Source of the DNA: Paracoccaceae bacterium | GTDB taxonomy: Bacteria > Pseudomonadota > Alphaproteobacteria > Rhodobacterales > Rhodobacteraceae | Reading direction: 5' to 3' | DNA: 13,267 nt | Assembly: GCA_007121055.1 (NCBI GenBank) | Contig: SKMM01000108.1 | Span: 1 to 13,267, forward strand | Part shown: positions 1 to 7,429 of the stretch, piece after piece | Layout of the letters: every line of letters starts with the position of its first letter | Position numbering within the stretch: the first letter of the stretch is position 1 | Notes under the pieces: model-generated | What the model was told of the DNA's origin: nothing | The model's input: the letters and a program-made list of their open reading frames with translations, nothing else | Databases searched by the model: none | Position numbers and translations under genes: made by a program

Positions 1-731
1 ACGCGCTGCGCGCCCGCATCGACCCGCCCGACCGGCGCTGTTTCGCGTTCTTCCACCCCGCCATGCCCGACGAGCCGCTGATCTTCGTGCAGGTGGCGCT
101 GGTGAAGGGGCTGCCGGGCTCGGTGCAGGCGATCCTCGACCCCGACCGCCCCGTGCTCGACCCCGCCACGGCGGACACCGCCACCTTCTACTCCATCTCC
201 AACTGCCAGGCGGGGCTCAAGGGCATCAGTTTCGGCAATTCGCTGATCAAGCATGTGGTCGAACTGCTGCGCCAGGAATTCCCGCATCTGAAGACCTTCG
301 TCACCCTGTCGCCGATCCCCGGTCTGGCGCGCTGGCTGTCCGAGACCGGCGCCGCCCTGCCCACCGACCCGGCCGAGGCGCTGGCCCTGCGCCAGCAGGC
401 CGCGCGCTATCTGCTGGAGGCCAAGCGCGGCGATGGCCGGCCGCGCGACCCGGTGGCGCGGTTCCACCTCAACAACGGGGCGCGGGTCTACGAGGTCCAT
501 GCCGGCGCCGACCTCTCGCCCCGCGGGCTGCGGCAGTCCTGCGGGGCCATGGTGAACTACCACTACGACCCCGAGACGGCCGAGGAAGCCCACGAGGAGT
601 ATGCCCGCAACGGCGCCGTGGCCGCGACCCGCGGGGTGCGCGGCCTCGCCCGCGCCGCCGTCGAGGCTGCCGCCCAGACCCGCGGCCAGACCCGCGCCCA
701 AGCCCGCAAGGAAAGGCTCGCCGATGGCTAA
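1..731 (+). CDS. matA: Malonyl-CoA decarboxylase, 3' part (5' end outside window)
   Basis: The enzyme decarboxylates malonyl-CoA to acetyl-CoA and CO2, the second step of malonate use after MatB. The reading frame is open from base 3, before the first in-window ATG at 63, so the gene begins upstream and only about the last 240 codons are present. Visible family signatures are the FYSISNCQAGLKG stretch, LSPIPG with its Ser at 309-311, RFHLNNGA with its His at 465-467, and SCGAMVNYHYD. From family knowledge, the Ser and His of these two motifs correspond to the catalytic pair of human malonyl-CoA decarboxylase. The tail after residue 190 of the ATG-63 frame is Ala/Arg/Gln-rich and unconserved. 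The last 8 bases overlap the start of matB, so the two genes are almost certainly one operon with coupled translation. Confidence 0.92.
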   Translation, partial: ALRARIDPPDRRCFAFFHPAMPDEPLIFVQVALVKGLPGSVQAILDPDRPVLDPATADTATFYSISNCQAGLKGISFGNSLIKHVVELLRQEFPHLKTFVTLSPIPGLARWLSETGAALPTDPAEALALRQQAARYLLEAKRGDGRPRDPVARFHLNNGARVYEVHAGADLSPRGLRQSCGAMVNYHYDPETAEEAHEEYARNGAVAATRGVRGLARAAVEAAAQTRGQTRAQARKERLADG

Positions 732-2271
732 CCCGCTGTTCGACGCGCTGTTCGCCCCGCTGGAGGGGCGCACGCGTCCGCTGATGTACCTGCCCGGGGA
801 CGCCACCCTGTCGGGCGACGCGTTCCACGCCATGTGCCTGCGCGCGGCCGGGGCGCTGAAGGCCGCCGGGCTGAAGCCCGGCGACCGGGTGGCGGTGCAG
901 GCCGCGAAATCGCCCCACATGCTGGCGGTCTATGGCGGCGCGGTGGCCGCGGGCGTGGTGTTCCTGCCGCTCAACACCGGCTACACCCCAGAGGAGATCG
1001 GCTATTTCCTCGAGGATTGCGGGGCGTCGCTGCTGCTCGCCGACCCCGCCCGCGCCGAGGCCCTCGGCCCCATGGCGCAGCGCTGCGGCGCGCGGCTGGA
1101 GACCGTCGCCCCTGACGGTACCGGAAGCTTCGACGCGCTGGCCGCCGCACAGCCCGCAGCCTTCGACGTGGCGGCGCGCGGGCCGGAGGATCTGGCCGCC
1201 CTTCTCTACACCTCCGGCACCACGGGCCGGTCCAAGGGCGCGATGCTGACGCAGGAGAACCTGCTGTCCAACGCCCGTGTGCTGACCGAGGAATGGCGCT
1301 TCACCGAAGGCGACGTGCTGCTGCACGCCCTGCCGGTGTTCCACACCCATGGGCTGTTCGTGGCCACCAACATCACGCTTCTGGCGGGCGGTGCGATGAT
1401 CTTCCTGCCGGGCTTCGACCTCGACGCGATGATCGGCTGGATGCCGAAGGCGACCGCGATGATGGGCGTGCCCACCTTCTACACCCGCCTGCTGGACGAC
1501 CCCCGCCTGACCCATGAACTGACCGGCCACATGCGCCTCTTCGTCTCCGGCTCCGCGCCCCTGCTGGCCGAGACCCACATGGCGTGGGAGGCGCGCACCG
1601 GCCACCGCATCCTCGAACGCTACGGCATGACCGAGACCAACATGATCACCTCCAACCCCCATGACGGGGCGCGCAAGGCCGGGACCGTCGGCTTCGCCCT
1701 GCCGGGGGTGGAGCTGCGCATCGCCGACCCCGCCACCGGCGCGCCGCTGCCCGCGGGCGAGACCGGCATGATCGAGGTGCGCGGCCCCAATGTCTTCAAG
1801 GGCTACTGGAACATGCCCGAGAAGACCGCCGAGGAGTTCCGCGAGGACGGCTTCTTCATCACCGGCGATCTGGGGCGGATCGACGAGGACGGCTACCTCT
1901 CCATCGTCGGCCGCCAGAAGGATCTGATCATCACCGGCGGCTACAACGTCTACCCCAAGGAGATCGAGCAGATGCTCGACGACGCCCCCGGCGTCCGCGA
2001 AAGCGCCGTGATCGGCGTGCCCCACCCGGATTTCGGCGAGGCGGTGCTCGCCGTCCTCGTCCCCGAACCCGGCGCCAGCCCCGACCCCGTGGCCATCGCC
2101 GCCGGCCTGCAGGGCCGCATCGCCCGCTTCAAACAGCCCAAGGCGATCCTGCTGATCGACAGCCTGCCCCGCAACACCATGGGCAAGGTCCAGAAGAACC
2201 TGCTGCGCGCGCAGTTCTCGGACCATTTCGCCGCCCCGCAGGCGAGGGCGAGCCGCTCCAACGGCGGCTGA
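724..2271 (+). CDS. matB: Malonyl-CoA synthetase (malonate--CoA ligase)
   Basis: This cytoplasmic AMP-forming ligase activates malonate (often also methylmalonate) to its CoA thioester using ATP. The 515-residue product has the full ANL-superfamily motif set: the A3 P-loop YTSGTTGRSKG at 162-172, A5 YGMTET at 300-305, A7 TGDL at 380-383, the hinge/A8 region KDLIITGGYNVYP from 399, and A10 NTMGK with catalytic Lys488. The A10 lysine is the residue controlled by reversible acetylation in several acyl-CoA synthetases, including Rhodopseudomonas MatB, so similar control is possible here. The ATG at 724 is chosen because AAGGAAAGG lies just upstream and the protein then begins MANPLFDALF, as relatives do; the longer frame from 601 is only the decarboxylase gene read in another frame. 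It overlaps the decarboxylase gene by 8 nt. The combined product is acetyl-CoA from malonate. Confidence 0.95.
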   Translation: MANPLFDALFAPLEGRTRPLMYLPGDATLSGDAFHAMCLRAAGALKAAGLKPGDRVAVQAAKSPHMLAVYGGAVAAGVVFLPLNTGYTPEEIGYFLEDCGASLLLADPARAEALGPMAQRCGARLETVAPDGTGSFDALAAAQPAAFDVAARGPEDLAALLYTSGTTGRSKGAMLTQENLLSNARVLTEEWRFTEGDVLLHALPVFHTHGLFVATNITLLAGGAMIFLPGFDLDAMIGWMPKATAMMGVPTFYTRLLDDPRLTHELTGHMRLFVSGSAPLLAETHMAWEARTGHRILERYGMTETNMITSNPHDGARKAGTVGFALPGVELRIADPATGAPLPAGETGMIEVRGPNVFKGYWNMPEKTAEEFREDGFFITGDLGRIDEDGYLSIVGRQKDLIITGGYNVYPKEIEQMLDDAPGVRESAVIGVPHPDFGEAVLAVLVPEPGASPDPVAIAAGLQGRIARFKQPKAILLIDSLPRNTMGKVQKNLLRAQFSDHFAAPQARASRSNGG

Positions 2272-2370
2272 CCCCACTGCCCTGCCCTGCCAGCCCGGAC
2301 GCCCCTTCCCGATCGCGCGTCCCTGATCCATCCTGATGGGCGACGCCGCAGCCTGACCGGAGGGGCCGAC

Positions 2371-2994
2371 ATCGAACCCGATCGCGCGCGCAGGTTCTGG
2401 GACCGGATCGCCGAGCGTTATGCCGCGCGTCCGCTCAAGGACGTGCCGGCCTATGAGGCGATGCTCGCCGCGACGGCGGCACAGCTCACGCCCGGGGACC
2501 GGGTGCTCGAGATCGGCTGCGGCACCGGCGGCACGGCGATCCGCCTCGCCCCGCAGGTCGGCACCTGGCTTGCCACGGATTTCTCGGCCGAGATGGTGCG
2601 CATCGCGCGCGCCAAGCCCGCGGGCGGAAACGTGACCTTCGAGGTGGCGGACGCGGCGGACGCCCTGCGCCGCGGCCCCTTCGACGCGATCTGCGCCTTC
2701 AACGTGCTGCATCTGGTGGAGGACCTGCCGGGGACGCTCGGGCTCATCCACGACAGCCTGCACCCCGGGGGACAGCTGATCGCCAGGGTCTGGTGCTTTG
2801 CCGAGGTCCCGGCCTGGGTGCGCGCGCTGTTTCCCGTGCTGCGGCTGCTAGGCCTGTTTCCCGTCGCGCAGATGTTGACCGCCGACGGGCTGCGGCAGGC
2901 CCTGCGGACGGCCGGCTTCGAGATCGTGGAGGAGCGCGTGTTCGGCACACGCCTGCAGAACCCCTTCCTCGTCGCTCGCCGCCCGCGACCTTGA
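2371..2994 (+). CDS. Class I SAM-dependent methyltransferase, probable ATC start
   Basis: This is a Rossmann-fold methyltransferase of unknown substrate, about 207 residues. The SAM-binding motif I VLEIGCGTGGTA is clear, followed by an acidic motif II region (LATDFSAEM), then FEVADAADAL and the post-I/IV segment FDAICAFNVLHLV. The C-terminus ends with FLVARRP. Conserved family sequence (FWDRIAERYAARP) is encoded well upstream of the first standard start, GTG at 2443. In frame from the matB stop at 2271 to 2443 there is no ATG, GTG or TTG. A strong ribosome site GGAGGG (2359-2364) lies 6 nt before ATC at 2371, giving the N-terminus (M/I)EPDRARRFWDRIAERY. I therefore place the start at ATC 2371; a GTG 2443 start would cut the N-terminal helix. 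The gene is 99 nt downstream of matB and may be in the same transcript, though no functional link to malonate is evident. Confidence 0.8.
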   Translation: MEPDRARRFWDRIAERYAARPLKDVPAYEAMLAATAAQLTPGDRVLEIGCGTGGTAIRLAPQVGTWLATDFSAEMVRIARAKPAGGNVTFEVADAADALRRGPFDAICAFNVLHLVEDLPGTLGLIHDSLHPGGQLIARVWCFAEVPAWVRALFPVLRLLGLFPVAQMLTADGLRQALRTAGFEIVEERVFGTRLQNPFLVARRPRP

Positions 2995-3057
2995 GGGGTG
3001 GCCAAAATCCGTCCGTTCACGGCCGCTCACGACCCCTCACATCCCTGCGCCGTCCGC

Positions 3058-3098
3058 TTGCCCGACTCGAAACCCCGCTGGATACACAACGGTATACA
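3058..3098 (+). promoter_or_regulatory. Candidate promoter of the sulfide oxidation pair
   Basis: The gap before sqr holds TTGCCC (3058-3063) and GATACA (3081-3086) separated by 17 nt, a plausible sigma-70-like pair. A second -10-like TATACA sits at 3093-3098. The sequence GGATAC...GTATAC forms a loose repeated element here, much more AT-rich than its surroundings. The matches are only partial and this is inference from sequence pattern. A sulfide-responsive repressor site would be reasonable in this position, but I see no known operator. Confidence 0.28.
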
Positions 3099-3119
3099 GA
3101 CATCGGGGAGGAGCCTGGT

Positions 3120-4415
3120 ATGGGGGGAAAGCACAGCCTGGGGATGAGCCGGCGCGGGTTCATGACCATGGCCACCGGCGGCGCGGTGGCGCTGGCTGCC
3201 AGCGGGGGGCAGAGCGCGGCGCAGCCGGTGCGCAGCAACGCGCGCATCGTGATCATGGGCGCAGGCGCGGGCGGCGCCTCCATGGCCAACCGGCTGGTGC
3301 GGCGGCTGGAGGGCGCGCAGATCACCGTCATCGACGGGCGGGCGGAGCACTGGTACCAGCCGGGCTTCACGCTGATCGGCGCGGGCCTGCGCCCCGCGGG
3401 CTATGCCGTCACGAAAACCACCGACTGGCTGCCGCAGGGCATCGACTTCATCGCCGACTATGTGACCGAGATCGATCCGGACGCCCATCGCGTCACCACC
3501 CGCGGCGGACAGCGCATCGACTACGACTACCTGATCGTGGCCAGCGGCACGGTGCTGGACTGGGACGCCATCGAGGGCTTCGACATGGCGCTCGTGGGCC
3601 CCGAGCACGGCATCAGCGCCCATTACGCCAGCCCCGAGATCGCCGAACTGAGTGCCCGGGCACTGGACCGCTTCACCGATATGGGCGGCGTGGGCCTGTT
3701 CGGCCGGCCGGCGACCGAGCTGAAATGTGCAGGCGCCCCGGTCAAGATGTGCTTCCTCGCCGAGGACATGGCCGACCGCAAGGGCACCCGCGAGCGCGCG
3801 CAGTTCATCTTCAACGCCCAGACCGACAATCTGTTCGGCCTCGGCGTGGTGCACCACCGCGTGCGCCAGTTCATGGAGGAGCGCGACATCGGCTATCGCT
3901 TCAGCCATGTGCTGAAGGCCATCGACCCCGCCACCAAGGTCGCCACCTTCGCCACCCCGCAGGGCGACGTGCGCACCGACTATGACTTCATCAACGTCGT
4001 GCCGCCGCAGCGGGCCGCCCCCGCGATCCGCGAGGCGGGGCTGTCGGACCCCGAGCGCTGGGTCGACCAGGGCTGGCTGCATGTCGACCGCAACACGCTG
4101 CGGCACATGCGCTACCCCAACATCTTCGGGCTGGGCGACATCAACGGCGTGCCCCGGGGCAAGACCGCGGCCTCGGTCAAGTGGCACCTGCCGGTGGTGG
4201 AGGATCACCTGATCGCCGACATGCAGGGGCTGGAGGGAACACGGCAGTTCTGCGGATACACCTCCTGCCCGCTGATCACCCGCGTGGGCCGGGCCCTGCT
4301 GGTGGAGTTCAACTTCACCGAAAACCTCCACCAGTCCTTCCCCGGCATCGTCTCGCCGCTGGAGGAGCTGTGGATTTCCTGGGCGATGAAGGTGTTCGCG
4401 CTGCGCCCGACCTAA
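3120..4415 (+). CDS. sqr: Sulfide:quinone oxidoreductase with Tat signal peptide
   Basis: This FAD flavoprotein oxidises sulfide to polysulfide or persulfide and passes electrons to quinone. The 431-residue product begins with a twin-arginine signal (SRRGFM at 10-15, a hydrophobic Ala-rich stretch, possible cleavage near SAA at 32-34), so the mature enzyme should be exported folded with FAD. The FAD dinucleotide motif GAGAGG is at 47-52. Cys203 in KCAGAP and Cys383 in GYTSCPL match the two redox-active cysteines of the SQOR-like (type II) enzymes. HWYQPG, typical of the family, is near 80. Further Cys residues occur at 211 and 378. The ATG at 3120 is chosen because GGAGG at 3107-3111 is 8 nt upstream; ATG 3144 (MSRRGF) would also keep the Tat motif. 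It is followed 48 nt later by a small membrane-protein gene, probably co-transcribed. Confidence 0.9.
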   Translation: MGGKHSLGMSRRGFMTMATGGAVALAASGGQSAAQPVRSNARIVIMGAGAGGASMANRLVRRLEGAQITVIDGRAEHWYQPGFTLIGAGLRPAGYAVTKTTDWLPQGIDFIADYVTEIDPDAHRVTTRGGQRIDYDYLIVASGTVLDWDAIEGFDMALVGPEHGISAHYASPEIAELSARALDRFTDMGGVGLFGRPATELKCAGAPVKMCFLAEDMADRKGTRERAQFIFNAQTDNLFGLGVVHHRVRQFMEERDIGYRFSHVLKAIDPATKVATFATPQGDVRTDYDFINVVPPQRAAPAIREAGLSDPERWVDQGWLHVDRNTLRHMRYPNIFGLGDINGVPRGKTAASVKWHLPVVEDHLIADMQGLEGTRQFCGYTSCPLITRVGRALLVEFNFTENLHQSFPGIVSPLEELWISWAMKVFALRPT

Positions 4416-4463
4416 AACGCCATGCTGCGCGGCCTGGCCTGAGCCCGAGGGAGGAGTATCGAC

Positions 4464-4886
4464 ATGGACATGCAGGAGTTCACCCTCGGCGTGATGATCG
4501 CCGTGTTCGAGGAGATGTTTGGCCGCACGCTGTTCTGGACCATGACCGGGGTCGCCGCGGCCATCACCGCGGCCTGGATCTTCGTGCTGATCCGCGACCG
4601 CCATGTGTCCTGGCGCAAGTTCCTGCTGGCGCAGCTGTCGATGCCGGTGGGGGCGGTGGCGGCGGTGTGGTTCGTGCTGGCGCGCACCGGGTCGGGGCTG
4701 CGCCACATGGGCGGGCCCATCGACTGGCTGGTGATGCTGGGGGTTGCCGCCGCGGGCGCGGTCGGCCTCGCGCTGCTCGTCTACGTGGTGCAGTCGCTGA
4801 TCTGGCGGCCGCGGGCCAGCGCGCCGCAGCGGGCCCCCACCGCGCCCGGCAAGGAGACGCGGACGCAGGTCCTCACCGGCGCCTGA
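4464..4886 (+). CDS. Small three-helix membrane protein, DUF5368-like
   Basis: The 140-residue product has no enzymatic motif. It shows three hydrophobic segments near 23-43, 53-74 and 86-113, with short loops containing LIRDRHVSWRKFL and GGPIDW, and a polar C-terminal tail. From memory of the family it resembles DUF5368, short membrane proteins of Rhodobacterales; this assignment needs a profile search. GAGGAG at 4451-4456 sits 7 nt before the ATG. The gene lies 48 nt downstream of sqr in the same direction, which suggests a role beside sulfide:quinone oxidoreductase, for example membrane docking, quinone access or transport of a sulfur product. No function is established by the sequence. 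Confidence 0.75.
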   Translation: MDMQEFTLGVMIAVFEEMFGRTLFWTMTGVAAAITAAWIFVLIRDRHVSWRKFLLAQLSMPVGAVAAVWFVLARTGSGLRHMGGPIDWLVMLGVAAAGAVGLALLVYVVQSLIWRPRASAPQRAPTAPGKETRTQVLTGA

Positions 4887-4887
4887 G

Positions 4888-4906
4888 GCCTCCCGGCCCC
4901 GGAGGC
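4888..4906 (+). terminator. Weak hairpin after the sqr operon
   Basis: GCCTCC (4888-4893) and GGAGGC (4901-4906) form a 6-bp GC-only stem with a 7-nt loop directly after the stop codon at 4886. No T-run follows, so it is not a classical intrinsic terminator. It could still act as a pause or mRNA-stabilising hairpin ending the sqr operon. Confidence 0.3.
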
Positions 4907-5095
4907 GCGGCGCCCCCCGTGCCCCCGGGACCCCTGAACGGCGGGAGGAGGGGTCCGACGCCATGGGCGGGACGGGTCTCCCGCCCCCCTTCGCCACCGC
5001 GCAACCTGCATCTGCGTTGCGACATTCCTTCGCGCTGCCCTGCCGGGCGCCCCTTGCTATGGCTGCCGCCGCGCGTCCATCCCGAGGAGACATCC

Positions 5096-5155
5096 GTGAC
5101 CACCTGCCCCGCATCCGTCTGGCCCGCTCCCCACCGCGGGGTGCGGCCATGCTGA
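5096..5155 (+). CDS. Candidate 19-residue leader ORF overlapping the next start
   Basis: A GTG at 5096 with a strong ribosome site (GAGGAG within 5084-5089) opens a short frame, MTTCPASVWPAPHRGVRPC, ending TGA at 5153-5155. The stop overlaps the ATG at 5149 of the downstream membrane-protein gene in the arrangement ATGCTGA. The downstream gene itself has no good ribosome site, so reading this short ORF may deliver ribosomes to it by coupling. The peptide is not recognised. Alternatives are that the ribosome site belongs to a longer membrane-protein form reached by a frameshift, or that the ORF is fortuitous. Confidence 0.38.
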   Translation: MTTCPASVWPAPHRGVRPC

Positions 5156-5697
5156 GCCCCGACCAGACCCCGCAGCCGGCGCCCGACCTTCCCTCCACCG
5201 ACCTGCCGCCCGAAGAGGCGCTGGCCCAGCTCAAGGCCCAGCTTCAGTTGCTGGAGGAACGGGCGCGCGCCAAGGTCGTGGCCCGCCCGCTGCGGGGGCT
5301 CGTCAGGCTCGCCAACGCCGACGCGCAGCGCATCGGCCGCGGAGGGCTGCGCGGCGCCGTGCTGCTGGGCATTGCGGCGGTGGCCGGGATGACGGCCTAT
5401 GTCTGCGCTGTGGTGGCGGCGGTGATCTGGCTTGGGCGCCTGATCGACCCGGTGCTGGCCACCGCCCTGGTCGCGCTGGCCTTCGGCGCGCTGACCGTCA
5501 CGGCATTGGGGCTGGCGGCCGCGGTCTATCGGCGCGAGCGCCGCTGGCTGGGCGCCCGCGCCGTGATCTACCAGGACGCCGGCACGGTCCTGCTGCGCGC
5601 GGTCCTCGGACCCCGGCTCATGGCCCTCGTCACCGCCATGGGCGAACCCGGCCCCCGCGAAGACCCCCCTGCCCCGCCGCAGCCCGACCGCCCGTGA
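5149..5697 (+). CDS. Two-helix membrane protein, holin-like / DUF1469-type architecture
   Basis: The 182-residue product has a Pro-rich acidic N-terminus, an amphipathic, probably coiled-coil stretch at about 22-45 (EEALAQLKAQLQLLEERARAK), then two hydrophobic segments near 69-96 and 100-127 separated by a tight turn. A basic YRRERRW segment and a Pro-rich tail follow. This layout recalls the so-called phage holin (DUF1469) family of small envelope proteins, but I recognise no defining motif. There are no phage genes nearby, so a lysis role is not implied. ATG 5149 is preferred because it overlaps the stop of the 19-residue leader ORF; the extended frame back to 4963 lacks a ribosome site and has unconvincing sequence. 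Confidence 0.68.
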   Translation: MLSPDQTPQPAPDLPSTDLPPEEALAQLKAQLQLLEERARAKVVARPLRGLVRLANADAQRIGRGGLRGAVLLGIAAVAGMTAYVCAVVAAVIWLGRLIDPVLATALVALAFGALTVTALGLAAAVYRRERRWLGARAVIYQDAGTVLLRAVLGPRLMALVTAMGEPGPREDPPAPPQPDRP

Positions 5698-5774
5698 TCC
5701 TTCCGCCCGCGGGGGCGCGAACCACCTGCCCTGTCCGCGCTCCCCGCGGCGCGCTTCGCCCCCGGGGCCCGCGC

Positions 5775-5941
5775 TGTTGAATGTCACTGAGACCTGACCC
5801 ATGTGGAGCCTTGCCCCTGACGGAGTTCGCCGGGGGTTATCAGATTGATCGGCATGGGGTTTTTGAGCGTCGTTCGGTCGTGCCCCGAAAGCTGTGGAAA
5901 TTCCCTGGCGGCACGCTCCGGGCATGTGAAGGTTCGGGGTC
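5775..5941. mobile_element. Possible IS end remnant, family uncertain
   Basis: After the membrane-protein gene no coding sequence is visible. From 5775 the sequence TGTTGAATGTCACTGAGA... followed by CTGACCCATG looks to me like the terminal segment of an IS21-type element, judged from memory only. No istA or istB coding sequence follows, so at most an end is left. The segment is less GC-rich than the neighbouring genes and directly abuts the broken IS256-type transposase, consistent with nested insertions. The bases 5698-5774 hold only GC-rich sequence with an imperfect GGGGGCG/CGCCCCC inverted pair. Confidence 0.25.
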
Positions 5942-6780
5942 TCAGGCGGCGCGGTCAAGGGGCATCGGCGCTATGGGCTGAGAGAGGGTCTCCCAGCCGT
6001 CGACCTTTCGCATCCGGATCTGGCCGGACGCGAGCAACGGCTGGGGCGGCATGGGCACGGTCTCGGCGCAAGGCAGCCGGTCTGGGTCTTGACGCGGCGG
6101 CGGAATTCCTCGTTCAGGCGCTTGACGGCGTTGGTGGCCCGGGCCGATTGCCACTGCGATGGATCCAGGCGGATGAAGGCGAAGAGCCGCGCCCGGCTTC
6201 TTCGAAGCTGTCGGCCACGGCCCGGCCCTTGAGCCGCCACGTGCGCAGCTGCGGAGGATAAGGAAACGGTCGAGTGGACCGTATCCCCGCGGCAGGCCTT
6301 GCGGCGGCGCGCCACCCCGGCCGCGGTGTCGGCGTGAATCCTGTGTCCACAGTCCTCGGTGACCCCGCCCTGCAAGTGCTTCTGGGCGTGCGCCAGGAGG
6401 TTGCGGTTCTTGTGAACCGTGCAGCGCTGCTTCGGCAGATCGTCGCCCCACATCACTACCAGCGCGGCCTCCAGCCCCGGGGCGCCGTCGACGATCACGA
6501 AGTCGGGCCGCTTCAGGCTTGGGCATCAAAATCCAGGAACTGACGCCAGGCGGCCGTGCTCTCGCCGCCCATGTTCCTGATGAACAGCAGGCCCTGTCTC
6601 GCCGTCGCGCCGCTCGCCGAGGCCGGCCAGCACCGAGATGTTCGTGGCCTTGCGGTCCAGCCGGGGCCTGATCACAGGGCCATCGAGGGCACGCCGTGGG
6701 GCGCCATTGATGGGATGGACGGCTCCCGCTCCCGGCATCGCGATGTGACTGCGCGGTTCCTGGCCATGACGCGCCACTAC
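5942..6780 (-). pseudogene. Decayed IS256/Mutator-type transposase
   Basis: Pieces of one transposase can be read in order on the minus strand, but in changing frames. They include LDGPVIRPRLDRKATNISVL near 6700-6630, then FIRNMGGESTAAWRQFLDF near 6590-6545. VIVDGAPGLEAAL, with a catalytic-type Asp, continues to QRCTVHKNRNLLAH near 6500-6390, followed by WRLKGRAVADSFEEAG near 6260-6210. Next comes LDPSQWQSARATNAVKRLNEEFRRRVKTQT, the IS256 C-terminal signature with the last DDE Glu, near 6180-6085. The end is LASGQIRMRKVDGWETLS, with a stop at 5942-5944. At least four frame changes break the gene and the N-terminal third is missing or unrecognisable. It cannot make an active transposase. The inverted ends of the element could not be identified. 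Confidence 0.87.
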
Positions 6781-7429
6781 CTCTTTGAGCCCGACTTCTG
6801 CAACCCGGCGGCGGGCAGGGACAGCGCCTGTGGGCGCCACCGGTTCAAGCCCGCGGGCACAGGGTCAGGTCGAGAAGAACCTGCGCGACGCGCGTCGTCA
6901 TGCTGCAAGCATGCCTGCGGCATGACGTCGAACCGGCACGCAGCCCGGCCGCGCACCCGAGTTCCACCACCGCCGGGGTTCCGCGCGCCGAGGCCACCCG
7001 CGCCAGTCCTGCACAGCATCGGTTCAGGCGACCAGTCAATGGCGAAGTCCAGGACACTCTAGCCGCGGGCCCGACCGGGATCAAAACGCGCCACTTCTTG
7101 GGCTTATTTCTTTTTATGTGCGTTTATTTACCATTTTGCGCATCAGTGACCCATCTCACCCGACACCTCCTGTCCCAGCCCCCGCCGATGCCCCAAGACC
7201 GCAGGCCGCCCCCTCGCCCGGCCCCGTGCAGCGCCTGCGCACCAAGCGCTGCACACTCAGGCGCTCCTCTGAAAACCCTATTGCCTGAGCCCACAAACGG
7301 TCGTTTCAAGACGATAATTTAAACTGTAATCCCCCTGCCCGCCGGCCCCCTCATGGCCATCTCCCGCAAAGCGCGCTAACGCTCACCCTTGTCCCGGGCG
7401 ATCCGATGCCAGGGCGGCAAGGGGGATGC
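6781..7429. other. Intergenic region without a supported gene
   Basis: No open frame here has convincing protein-like sequence on either strand. It holds a long inverted repeat at 6896-6927 (listed separately) and an AT-rich patch at about 7090-7145 (TTTCTTTTTATG followed by TTTATTTACC), which is striking in this GC-rich window. A short symmetric element AAACG-GT-CGTTT lies at 7295-7306, and AT-rich sequence GATAATTTAAACTGTAAT at 7313-7330. The last two could belong to the promoter region of the dipeptidase gene at 7430, but I cannot assign firm -35 and -10 boxes. Parts may be leftovers of the adjacent broken IS. Confidence 0.5.
6896..6927. repeat. 32-bp near-perfect inverted repeat
   Basis: CGTCATGC at 6896-6903 is exactly mirrored by GCATGACG at 6920-6927. 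The sequence between continues the symmetry with one G-T and one A-C mispair, almost to the centre (inner arms GCAAGC / GCCTGC). It can form a long hairpin or serve as a dyad protein-binding site. There is no T-run after it on either strand. It lies between the broken transposase and the dipeptidase gene. Terminator, IS-associated sequence or operator are all possible. Confidence 0.6.

Noticed and set aside
469..2763. 764-codon open frame on the minus strand opposite matB and the methyltransferase
   Set aside because: It is the antisense shadow of clearly real genes, low-complexity in Gly, Arg, Ala, Gln and His, with no domain. Long antisense frames are usual at this GC content.
4963..5148. 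Longer form of the two-helix membrane protein starting at 4963
   Set aside because: There is no ribosome site and the sequence is Arg/Ala/Pro-rich without structure. ATG 5149 fits the leader-ORF overlap.
3027..5234. 735-codon minus-strand frame opposite sqr and its partner
   Set aside because: It is antisense to two well-supported genes, spans their borders, and its sequence (His/Gly/Arg/Gln-rich) resembles no family.
5845..6543. Plus-strand open frames of 138 and 89 codons across the transposase remnant
   Set aside because: The minus strand carries the recognisable transposase pieces. The plus-strand translations have no family resemblance.
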